NCBI GenBank assembly: GCA_013433145.1
Contig: CM024188.1
Location: 8,221,001-8,285,000, forward strand
Source: Ascaris suum
Lineage: Eukaryota > Nematoda > Chromadorea > Rhabditida > Ascarididae
Direction: 5' to 3'
DNA length: 64,000 nucleotides
Shown: positions 23,239 to 34,700 of the stretch, in pieces
Layout of the letters: every line of letters starts with the position of its first letter
Numbering within the stretch: the first letter of the stretch is position 1
Position numbers and translations under genes: made by a program
Notes under the pieces: model-generated
Seen by the model: the letters and a program-made list of their open reading frames with translations, nothing else
What the model was told of the DNA's origin: nothing
Databases searched by the model: none

Positions 23239-24609
23239 ACATGACTGGATTACGAAGGCGTATGACGATAGACATTCGGTGAGCTTATGTTAGACGCGAC
23301 CATACGACGACCTAAAATGGATAGAACTTCGGTTTATTTGCCAACGTTTCGACTCATTTGGTCATAATCGTAACAGAGACTTCCCTTAACACGTCTTCCT
23401 TTTTTCGGCTTCTGGTTCCTCTCTCATACTGGAAAATCATCACTTCACAGGGACAGTTCGTATGCGTCCCGTTTTTTAAAAACATTGTGTCTCCCTTGGC
23501 CTCAATTCCTCTACCTTTCTGTCCCTAGCTGGTTATTAATCCAAACGTTTACATACTGTTTTTGTACAAGTGTACTTCAAACATGTTTATCAAATTGTTT
23601 GCTTCTCTACTGTCTCTCCTTAACGCTGACCATGTACCTTGCTATTGTTATCTAACTTTATGACTTCACGTTGCATTCCGGGATTCTATGCTACGCTTAC
23701 GACTCAGTGAGTCAAAAAACGAAAGCAAATAAATCGATATTCGAATTACCTTTCCGATGATATCATACGGTCGTACCTGATAAAAAATTACAAAACATTT
23801 CTAAACACATACACGTATGTTAAGATAGATAACGAGGACGCAAAGTGAATAATTCGGTGTTTCTATAAGACGCGACCATATGAAGCGTCCGAAAAAGGAG
23901 TAGCAATAAAATTTAAGTTTTGACTCACCAATTTACCGTCATGGGAAGCCTAAACGGTGGATGAGGTAAGTTGAGTACCTCGCAATAAACACACCCGTAG
24001 AATGTCAAAAACAAACGGTGACCGTACTGTTTTCAGCAACGCGTTGCGATTGTTGTTGGAAAATTTGCCCCACAAGTTTACATCACTCAATCTTTTTTAA
24101 GCCTTGTTTCCAGTCCTGATATTGTGTACTGATAAAAGTGGGGGGGGGGGGGGAGGGCGGGAGTAAGAATCGACAAATCTGATCAACTCAACAAGAAACA
24201 TGCAAAATTGTTATTATAATTTCACGACGAACCTGCTAAAAGTAAAACAGAGGTAAAACATAATCCTCATGTACAGTGTTGAACTTGTGAATGGTGCCAT
24301 GACAAATGCGCCGTTCATTACGTAAACATCAGTCTGAGCAAACGGTGCCGTGACAAATGCGCCGTTTATTAACAATGTCATAATATGAGTGGAGCATCAG
24401 TCTGAATAACAAGATACCGTAATATCAGTGTGAGGTTCAACCGTAGCACTAGAGTCAGCAATGAAATTCTCAGTTAACGCTGTAATGTTCACTTTCACAT
24501 TTAAGGACTTACCTATATTCACTGAGAGAATACCCAAAGGTGAAAGATCAAGGATTTGCTGCACATCGATGGCTCGAAGGCAGAAGTGGACGTGCTGAGG
24601 CCGCTTCAT
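21996..24609 (-). CDS. Unidentified small gene upstream of the USP gene (partial exon model)
   Basis: Three exons are proposed: 24513-24609 (start), 22162-22231 and 21996-22072 (stop TGA at 21996-21998). The last two join exactly in phase 1. The first ends in phase 1 while 22162-22231 needs phase 0, so at least one exon between them is missing, and the three may not belong to one gene. The C-terminal part is helical and charged ([20 protein letters not shown]). I do not recognise the family. Confidence 0.4.
22162..22231 (-). CDS. Possible internal exon of the unidentified small gene
   Basis: Acceptor TGTGTTTTTCAG, donor G/GTAATT, phase 0 in and 1 out. [20 protein letters not shown]. The frame is also open upstream of the acceptor to an ATG near 22394, so a retained start is possible. 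Confidence 0.45.
23041..23236. repeat. AT-rich microsatellite block
   Basis: Mixed TATG/TATA repeats grading into a pure AT run from about 23176 to 23235. The open frames across it on the minus strand are repeat artefacts. Confidence 0.95.
23274..23930. repeat. Two related copies of a dispersed repeat end
   Basis: ATTCGGTG followed 10-17 nt later by AGACGCGACCATA occurs at about 23274-23304 and 23852-23880. Between them lies CCAACGTTTCGACTCATTTG. Probably the two ends or two copies of a transposable element; family not identified. Confidence 0.55.
24293..24405. repeat. Short direct duplication
   Basis: GGTGCCATGACAAATGCGCC at 24293 recurs as GGTGCCGTGACAAATGCGCC at 24344, each followed by CATCAGTCTGA (24327 and 24395). 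Confidence 0.85.
24513..24609 (-). CDS. Possible first exon of the unidentified small gene
   Basis: Starts [20 protein letters not shown], 32 codons, phase 1 out at a strong donor (ATAG/GTAAGT). ATG lies 3 nt after AGTCAACAG, a trans-splice-like acceptor. No family recognised. Confidence 0.42.
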
Positions 24610-24612
24610 TTA

Positions 24613-27600
24613 CTGTTGACTAAACTGCTATCATACAACCTTAGAGATACTATTCCTGGTGAGGGTTTGCAAAATTATTTCCTCTTTCACCCTCCTTTCC
24701 CTTCCCGTCATCTGTACATCCTTTATATGCAACAATATCTTCGACTACCTGCAGTCATGCACAAATTATTTTCAACAAAGCACTTCATGTTACGACATCC
24801 TTCTTCATCGTATTCTCCACCGATCTCCTAATGGCGGAACTCTCGCGCGATCCCCACAAAGACCCGCCCGAACACAACTGTCCGAGTATGAATCCTAAAC
24901 CTGGATTCGCCAACAACTTGGTTGAAGTAGGAAAAGGCAATATTCTCAGCACGGGATTTACCGATAACGGAAGAAATTTTGTGCACATGAAAATCTGAAC
25001 ATTGCAGCGAACAGTAAGATGCGAGACTCATAGTATAACTCGAATATAGAACACCTTTAACAGAATTGGCGACAAATCATTTTAAACACAGCAAATGTGC
25101 TTCCCACACAAAACGATGCACTCATCACGACCAAAGAACTTCACATCCACGCCCGAGCCAGACAATCCAACAAAGTTCGTTATGAGTGAGGCGAGTAAAA
25201 TTCAAACAGTTAAAATTCAAGCACACTCTGCGAAACGAATTCTCAAACTCATACAGCCCAGGTATGCAGTTGAATACCTGAGATATGCTGTTGTGTATAT
25301 ACACACAACAGCATTTCTCACGTATTCTTCACGGAGAATGAGCAGTAAGAAAGAATGAAGATAGGTAGACCATTCCCAGCAAATCCGATGGATTTATTAA
25401 CTGCGTTGACTAAGATAGCCTCTTAGGCGCGCAACTGTTTTCAATTTGTTTAAACGACAGCCGTTCAATAATGTACGCTTTCCACACTGCTATAGAAGCG
25501 CCTTGAAAAAATATTGCAGCTCAAAATCGGCTCGATTTGCTATCTTCTTTTTGATGTGGAGGGGACATCGCCTCGAATGAGGTGCAAATTTTGTGGAGGA
25601 GGTACTCTTGAGGAAGGTTGAATGCAGTTGTCCACAGGTGTTGTCCCTCACTGATCATGAAGCACAGGTGTAAACAGAACTGAACTTTACAATGCCACAA
25701 AGGGTTCAAATTAGAAGCTCGATGTCGCTGCTCATAATTAGGCTGGTACGTTTCACGAAACGTCTTTTAGTTGATGCCTTAGTGGAACGCCACTGCTTTT
25801 TTAAATGACTTCCATGTCCTTTTTCACATGCGACAACCGAAGCTGTGTATAATACTGTGAAGTGTGGGCCACAACAAGGGACAAAACTTGGGTTAATTGG
25901 CGAAACTCCAACGCCACTGAATTGGCGTTTACGTAGATATCATATCCTTTATAGCAAGATCTACACTAAACAGGCACAGGGAACATCCAAAAGAAAAATT
26001 TACACACAAAACGAAGTATTTCTCGACGGATATTTCAGGGGCTGTCAAAGCTCCGATCATTTTCGGAATGAAAGCAAATCTTGAGGTAGCATTTTTTAAT
26101 AAATATGGAGCTCAATAATGGGTTTTTATGTTCTCCACATCATCTGCCCAGAGTTTGCAGCGTTCTGTAAGTACCGAATATAGTCACTGAGATGAGATTT
26201 TCCCAGATTTCACCTTGAAACCTCGCCAACAAAAAATTATTAAATGACGCCGTCTGTTTCATTAACCTGCAGCTTTACAGTAGTCCCGATAAATTACCAT
26301 ATCAAACGAAAGCTTTAACAAAACCATGGTGAACCGCATCTTCCTGGAAGGCATTATCAAAGGTTTTAAACTGAACTGAAATGAAGCGTCTTTATTCACC
26401 CGAATAATGAGAACTGCCCGATGTACATCAGCAGGACATCGATATAAATGCATGTATATGAATTAAGAAATTCACATAAAAGTAATGAAAAAAGAGGTGA
26501 AAGAACATTGAATAAAGTTACGGCACTCAAACCACGAAAAACACCTGAGTTATAAAGAGGGAGGGTACACCTGCTGCTCAGTGGGAAGAACTCTCAGATC
26601 GATTGAATTAAGGGGACTGTTGAATATTGGAACCTTTGTTCTGAGGCAACTCAACTTGGAACTGCTTAGATCAACTGCTAGGTGCACTTACACTGCTCGG
26701 TGAGTGAAAAGATACTGTTGAATGATATGTTAGAAGAATACCGCACGATTTTGTAAAATACAGTAGGATCAGCTTTCACGATACGGTACTCCTCGAAAGT
26801 TTCAAGGCTGAAATTCTCTGAACGAATCTGATAGCGATGTGAGAGGAGTGCGAGAAATAATTTACGAAACTGTTCCTGCTCATTTCCAACGATCTTTATA
26901 AGAGAAACAAGGTGAGGGGAGCACACCTGAATGAAATATTTCAAAATCGATCTGCAGTAGACTGAGAAAGACTTTCAAAAATGCTGGAGACACGTGTAGT
27001 GTTATGCTTTCACAGCGTTTGAAGCACACTGCAAGTAATTTTCAAGCACGACCTCCGTCATCAGCGGACAACAAGACCGAGTCATATAATTTCAGGAAAC
27101 ATTGAAAGGTGGTGCTTCTGTTGGGATTTATTGAAGTGCCACGGTCCCGACTATGCACAAAACTTGCAAAGATTAATTACGAAAAAACAAAAAGCGACAG
27201 CAGAATCGGTATACTTCCAAATCGTGTGCAAACGATTTGCATTTACATGAAGGATTTATGGAGCAATAAGAGAGGAGGTACTAACCTGCTTCCTTAGGAA
27301 CCACCAGTGATGACCGGACAACGAGAAGAGATTCCTGCACTCTTCGGTTCGCAAAGAGCATTGCAGCCATTTCAATGGCCAGTCTGATACTCTGGAAGCC
27401 CCTCATTTATAAATTACTTTAATATGTCGTTTTGCACGAGGTGTTGTCATCGATGATGTTATCAGTCATATGCTGACTATCACTGTTAATGTTGGAAGAG
27501 ATCGAATCACTCGAGACTGTGGTCTTGATAGATCTTTAAAGGAGCGAATAGTACAGCGAACACAAACATCCGCACCGTTGTCAGTGGAGTTGCAATATTT

Positions 27601-30600
27601 TGGGCGTATTGCTTTCATTATTTATATAAATAATCGGTCAGAAAAATTGGCTGATAATTGCAAACTTTTCGGCAACGATTCAAAAAGTGATCATCCTCGC
27701 CAGTAATTTGCTTATTTTATAGACCGATCGTTAATTAGTTAAATTTATCGCATGAAAACATTTGTTATGCAAAACTCTGTGTTTCCCATACGTGTATTCG
27801 AGGTGAGTGTCTCTTGTTGATTAATGGTTTAGCACTATTATTTGCGCTTGAGAGAGATTGTGATTTGGAGGTGAAGATCAGCGATGAGCAATAGCACTCA
27901 TAGGTTGGTGGCAAAGAATTCTGAACTACGATCTTTATAACGCAAGTGTGCTGAACATTGCCTTAAAGCCTTTGCTACCTCTTCTTGCTCAATGCTTCGT
28001 TATTTACTTTTATTGTTTGGTGACGTTATTCATAATGACATATAAATTCCATCAAAAATGTTCAAAAAACTTCATTCGTTGGGGATCAGACAAAGCGTCG
28101 CCAGGCCAATCACTAGAATACCGTCAACTGGTTGCTGACCCGACTGTTTTCCAAATCGCTAGGGGATCCTTAAATGTCTTTTGAAGTCCTCTTGAACTTA
28201 GCGCCATCGAGAAGTGTCGGTCCCCACACCCATTAGCCAGAAAGAAAAGATGCTCGTGCAACTCTGATTAACTCAGCCCTGCGTACTGAATTACACCTCT
28301 TTAAGCAACTTCCGCCAAATATAGCGGTTGCGCATATTTTCGTTTTCAGAAGTCGATTAGAAGAACTTCACTCTACTAGGTACTGAGTTCGTTTATTGCA
28401 GTATCAGTTCATGTTTATGCAGTTATCTACATTCACACTTTCCTTTAGGGGACCCCATCTCTTCTGTCATACCATATTACTCTTGTCCTTTTCCTGTATA
28501 TGTGTTGCCTTGGAACGTTCTTCCAGAATTCACAGCGATGTGTAGAAATGCAAAGTTGTCCACTTTCCTGACTAAATGAAACCGTCTGTCACTCCTTGTC
28601 CAAAAAATGTATAGTGGGATCGGCTGAGGCGGCTGTTGCTCTACAGTGACGTTCGCTTATTTTCGCCTCGTTAGGGATGCGGACAGGCATTATCAACGCC
28701 TCGCTGTTTGATCCTTCGTCAGGAAAAGGAGTCCGGGATAGGTATAGTCACGAAGGCTTTTGAGGTTGTAACTTTTTACCTTCTTAGATAATGTGTTGTT
28801 TACGATTGTTTGGGACGCAGGGTAACAGACATCTAGGCGGTGCATTACAATTCCAGTTGAGTTGAGAGAAACGCCGTTGTGCCGCAATTCATTTGTTCAA
28901 TCGACTCCTGCAGCGAGTGTGAATCTACTGTAGATAAAACATTACTAAATCGCGCGACAAAGCGGTGGCATGGAGACCGGCTGTTAATATTGCAAGGATT
29001 TGTCATTGTGGCGGTTGGTTGAGCTGGTCATGCGCTCTCATGCTCGAAGTCATGCGGGGTCTAGAAGGCTTTAATGACCGATTTTTTCTTGGTGTTTACG
29101 ATTTACGAGTCATGGATGTAGGCAGTGTGACCTAGCAAAGTCTGGGATTGTGGAGTGAATGTTAGTAAATGATAGATGGCTAGGTTTGCTCACTATGTAT
29201 TGGTCCATACCAGGTAAGGAATTTGTTGTAGGTGTTATCGTTCTACCGTCTATCTGACCGTTGGATCTGCCCCATGGCTTAATATGTAACTCGTGTTTTA
29301 ATGTTTACCTCGACGAGCGTCGACGTTGCCTGTCTACGAGTCCATTGTGCAGGAGCGGGAAGCTGCAGCCGCCAAGCTCCTCAGCCTGAATGTGGCTCTT
29401 GTAATGGGGGTGTAAACTTTGCAATTCTAGGTCTCACCTGTGAGAAAGTGTAACATTACTCGTAAGGAAGTGTGACTTTTGCTGGGCTGCAAGCACTATT
29501 TCGGCGCGCTGCACGGTTTGCCGCCCGACATCCTGGTCATGTTCACTGATCTGCAGTCAACAACTACACGAACCCGACAACTATATGAACTCGTAACATC
29601 TTCCTCGACTTCCTTCCTTCGCCTTCCCCTCCCCCTTTAACCATCTGAATAGGATGTCGACTCGTGCGGCGTGCTAAACTGCGCAGCTCTTACAAATACA
29701 TCACGTTGACACTTAGTAAACGCAGTTTCTTTCTATTGCATAGTGGTGTTACAAAGTGTGGTATGACCGCCAAACATTTACACGGGTCACACGGATCACA
29801 TCAGACTCCACCGAGGGCTTAGTAACAACTGATGCTGCAAAGCAAAACTCACAGTGATACTCACCACCGAGATCGGTTCGGTACAATTGACGTGACGCTT
29901 CTCAAAGCAGCAGAGAGGAGTCGCTCAAACGGGAACCTGAAAAGACACAATATGACACAATTCTATGTGGCTCATTGTCGAAACCGATTCCAAGGATTAA
30001 TTTTGGAATGAAAAGAACGCTGTCCTAAGATTCGTCCTAAAGGCTCTGTAGTTTGCCGACGCTTTCGAGATTTAGGCGCGAACCTCCGAGAACCTCGATT
30101 TCTGTCTACAAAGTACGACTTCGGTGAGATGAGGATACCTGGATAGAGCCGTCAGATCGTTATTGTGTATAAAAGCAACGGGAGGAGACTGCAATGATGT
30201 CGACGGCTAGCACTTCATTTCAAGTCTTCACAGTGGTGTTGAAATCACCAATGGGGCATAACTATGCCGCGGCTGGTCGATTTCGGTACTGATGGCTTTG
30301 CATCTTGCTAGAAACGCTGCTCGAATCCGGTGCCGCGACATTTGCGCCTCTAATAATTGCGCCTTTAGTAAATGACCAACGGTTCATAGATTACGTGTGT
30401 GTCTACCCCTTGGGTTAGATTGGTTTTTTTTTTAAACATCGCACCTGCCATTTTAGCGTTAACTGATGTTTCAGCTTGCGGCTGTTTCCTTGGGGCGCAA
30501 GTGTCAGAAGTACAGCTTTCTCGCTGAGGTTCGTAGGCACAGTCTGTTTCCGTATTTCTCCTTAGGAGACAATTTCAGATGATTATGCTTCATTGAGAAG

Positions 30601-31582
30601 GTTTGTGAGGCTGAAACTTTGCAACCTTTTAAAATTTGCAGAGAAGTGTTATGTGACGTTTCTCTGTGCCCACATTCCAAATCCGCCTGAATGCCCTCCC
30701 TTGTTTCTCGTGCCCGTCCCCCCTTCATCCCTCCATCCCTCTGAATTGTACTACGTTGATACGTTAAATGTCACATAGCGATCTCATACTCGACAGGTTT
30801 CATTTGCAAAATAATTATTGAGGCGTAGTCAAGCCATGCAGACGCTCTTATCAGAATGCCGTCTGGGTAAAAGTACTTTTCTTTCTTGAGCAAAAGGTCT
30901 AGGTCATTTCTATATGGAACGTGGCTGGTCCTTAGTGTTGTCTGAATCGATGACGCGTCGATACTCGAGGTCGTTTCCCGTTCCTCCAACGAAGCGGCAC
31001 CCAGTCAGATTCACTGAAATTAATTCATTGAGTTTGCAAATTGCCACATCCACTCGACTGGATAAATGTTTGGCATTGAGCTGAATAAAGTATGACCTCT
31101 TCGAATATTAGTAGTGAGGATCTGTCCGCTCGATGAGTACAGAGAGCGATATTACCTGCTGTTATTTTCACACGTGGTGCATTTTTTGAAAATGCACCGA
31201 GCAGCCAAACTGCAATAAATTGGGCCACCCCGTTTATGATCATTGGAAAAAGACCACCCAAATATTTATCATCCCGTTCACTAGGAGAGGTATGTTGCAT
31301 TTTGTAAGTTCAATCTGCTCGTTGCAAGTCAGTTGCCTTAATCGCTCTGTGAATGATTCGCATCGTTTTCTTTCTGCGTGTTTCGTTCGCATAGAATCGA
31401 TACTCTTGATGACCGAAGTCACAAGGCGCCACTTTCCAGATTAAAGACCGCCGAAAAATTTCGCTATTTTCTTTGAAGATAATACTGACGTGACTTTGCA
31501 ATGTGTTAGTTCGAAAAAACATTGTCGTAATTTCGCACTCGTCTCCTTTTTTTTCAAGGCTGCAGTCTGCTATATTCTTCAG
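24613..31582. other. Gene-poor interval between divergent genes
   Basis: About 7 kb without a supported coding exon; it must hold upstream control sequence of both the minus-strand genes and the Bin3 gene on the plus strand, but no motif can be named with confidence. Contains a hairpin at 25285-25314 and a possible repeat remnant around 28650-29480 that is richer in GC than its surroundings. Confidence 0.5.
25285..25314. repeat. Inverted repeat, 12-nt arms
   Basis: ATGCTGTTGTGT at 25285-25296 and ACACAACAGCAT at 25303-25314, loop ATATAC. Confidence 0.9.
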
Positions 31583-31593
31583 TACGATCATCA
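31574..31593 (+). promoter_or_regulatory. Candidate trans-splice acceptor of the Bin3 gene
   Basis: TATATTCTTCAG ends at 31582, 11 nt before the ATG at 31594. Same arrangement as in the USP gene. Confidence 0.5.
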
Positions 31594-31783
31594 ATGGACG
31601 ATTCGTCGTTGCAGACAGAAGATAGTGTAGTGAAGCAGTGCATTGGCGCTGAATCCTCCGGATCAAACGTTGAAACCCCAGGCAGTTCCGAGCTAAGTGA
31701 ACAGCATCGTGACAGACGTTCTCAGTGGGGCTTACGATCTCGCAGAGGAGGTGCAAGTGGTTCACATAGACGTCGTTACACCG
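31594..31783 (+). CDS. MEPCE: Bin3/MePCE exon 1, disordered N-terminus
   Basis: Starts [20 protein letters not shown] and ends in the basic run [16 protein letters not shown]. Phase 1 out at G/GTAGGT. Start supported by the acceptor 11 nt upstream. Confidence 0.75.
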
Positions 31784-34700
31784 GTAGGTATCCATTCTGT
31801 GTTAAATTCGAAAACACTGTCCAACTTATTCTTCTCTGTGAACGTAATACTGTTGCAGTTTAAAGAGATAGAAAAGTGAGCAGAATATCCGCTTTTGCAA
31901 TTTTATCTATCAAGACGAGCAGTCTTATGAGCGGCTGAAGAATAATAAATATATGGTGATCAGTTTACACGTCAATTGGCCAAACTTTTGATCACTTAAC
32001 GGCGATTTGTAGAGGAAAAAAAATGAGACGGCACCATTGTTGAGGTGATACCGCTTCGTGGGGTGCTAAAAGAAGAAGAGGTGAAGGTGGAGAGATGCCG
32101 TTCTTGCACGGAGGCAACATCAAAGATCCTTTAAATCTCGAGTCGGTGAAACCAGTCGATGTAACGGAAGTCATGAAACCGCTCGAAGTAATCATTCCGA
32201 AGAATATGCATGACCCTCTCAACTTGCGCAGCATTACCAAGAATCGCAATAAAAGGTTTGCCTAACGTTCCTTAGTAGTTTATGTCTCGATGTTGAGCAT
32301 GATATTAAAGTGTTATGTGGCAAGGTTTTTAGGGTTTGCAATTTGCGTTCCTGAATGGCGCGGAATAAAGGTGTTCATAATTTAAGCGAATTCTCAACGG
32401 ATAAGCAGTACTTGCTCATCTCCTCCACTCTCTCGAACCCTCCCCCTTCCCCTCTTGCAACCAAGCGGTTTCTCAGGACAGAAGTGGATGAATATATCTT
32501 CTCTATATTGAGCTGCTTGGTTTGGTTCGCATCTTGACTGAGAAATGGCAAGGATGAAAAAAACCGTTTCATGTTTGCTATTTCAACATGCACAATGCCT
32601 GTTTCCGTTCGAAAAATGCCTCTCCGTCCCACTGAAGTCATCTCACGACAGAGCATTGTTTACGACAGCTTCTGGTTTTAGCCCGTGCTACATGATTATA
32701 AGTCATTAAAGAGGATATGAATGTGAAGGTAAACCTTAGGAAGAGAAAAAGCAGCAAGCAGGGCGATGGTCTCGAGAGCCCGCTTGGACCCGAGGATGAG
32801 CAGAAACGTTGCCGGTCGAACACGTTTGCAGCTTGTGGCGACCATCGACGTTTGGATGACGCAATTGTTTCTCCGGTGCCTGTTTCGCTTGTGGTTAGTG
32901 CATTTGAACATCGTATTTCCTCTTTTGTGGCGTCACTTATAACATGCTTAAGTGATCAACAAATGACAACGCGAGGTGATCGATGATCTGCAGAGTTTTG
33001 GCAAATTGATTTTTCTGTGGTATTGGCCAAGCTAGGTTATATGTTGAGGTTGTGTCTGTGCAACAAATAAACGTCTTTGCACAACTGTCTTTCCGGGTCG
33101 TCAGCTACAGAAATGGAAAACGAATTCTCGGCGATGTATAAATTCAGAGCGTCAATTTAGAAGTTTTGTATGGTTATACCCTTTTCCACTCGCAAGTTTA
33201 TATTATCCGGCAGCAGTTGCACGTTAAATGACAGTTTGTTGTGCGCAGTTCAATTTATGTTTGGAAAGGTGCTTGGTTCGCAGTTTTGTTTCGTATAATT
33301 AACAAATGAAGAGACCTGCGTAATAACAGTAGCAGAAAGAAACCATGCCACAGCTTTCCGTTGTTATGCGGCGTCATTCGGCGGCAACTAACAAAAAGAT
33401 ATCTGAGGTTGATGTGAAGGGAGGAAGAAGGTCGAATCTGGAGAGAAAGGAAGTGGAAGCAACCACATATAATCAAGGAATAAATGAGAAATCACACGTG
33501 GTAGAATAAAGATTCACAGTTGTGACCGCTCATTAGAGACGAAGTGCTGGCGAAGTTTGCTCAGAGAACTTATCATTCTTCGCCTTTGTTACTGCTGTGT
33601 AATTGATTCGGCGACAGGTAGGTCATCACGATACTCAGCCAGAATGAAGGGATGTGCTGGTCGCTGATTTTATGGGCATCCCATATTACTTCTAATCACA
33701 GGATCTCGACGCCCTCTACAAGACGATATTGGGCTCTTCCAAAGGCTTCTACTGTTTTTCACCGTTTTTCCAAAGCGCCCACTTTGCGATATAGCTGTTG
33801 GAAAATGTTCATGATTTGTTCCTAGCAAGCGAACAAATCCAGTCCAGCGCTTGAGACTACTTTCCAACCTGATTTCTTCGTTACGAAAAATTCAAAAATT
33901 TTCTGTAGAGAGTTGAGACAAAGTAATTTGAGTTGTAATTTTTTCAGTCCTTTCAGTAAACAGTATGCTATTTGGAGTAGCCTCAGTTCGAATCTCCTGT
34001 TAAACCGACAAAGAGGGATGCGTCGCTTGCTCTTTTTTGTCAGCTGACACCTGACCATTATTGGGTGAGAGGTGTTCGAAAGAGACAGTCGGAAACGTAA
34101 GAAAGAATTTGTGGGGTGATTATGGTAGCTAATAAAGTTAACTAGAAAGTGCTCGGTGATGATGGAATTGGAGAAATAGCTAGAGAGATAGAGAGAGAGT
34201 TCCTCTTTACTTAGCAACATCGTTCATTGACTGCATAACGATTTTTTCTCCTTGTTTTGTGTAACGATCACTTTAAGTGATGATAATTCTAGGGATCAGG
34301 GAATGTATTTGTTAATGGTCATTAAACGTCGATAATTTCAGCGCAAGTTCTCTGCCGCTGCGGGTGATGGCCAGCGACAGCGTAGTCAAGGAGGGGACGG
34401 CTTTTCGATGAAGTATAATGAGAGCAATGACACACATGCAGCCGCAGGCGGCCTGCTGGACCTGGTTACAACGACCTCGACGTTGCAGACGCAGCAGCAA
34501 GTGCTGTGTGCTGCCAACATCCCGGTCGCATTGGGGAATGGCGAATCGAGCACAGCTCAACAGGGATCGACGAAGCGGGTCAAAGCGCAAGGGCAGGGCT
34601 TTTCGAAGGAGGTGAAGGAGAAGAACAGGTTAGCTGTTTGGCATGTTGACGCGGAGGGCGTCCTTTCTTTAGGCTGAATTTGATTGATTTCTCCTCATTA

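Noticed and set aside
22886..23275. Minus-strand 129-codon frame rich in Tyr and Ile
   Set aside because: Translation of an AT/TATG microsatellite.
31310..31795. 161-codon minus-strand frame
   Set aside because: Antisense of Bin3 exon 1 and its upstream region; no domain, and the plus strand has the supported exon.
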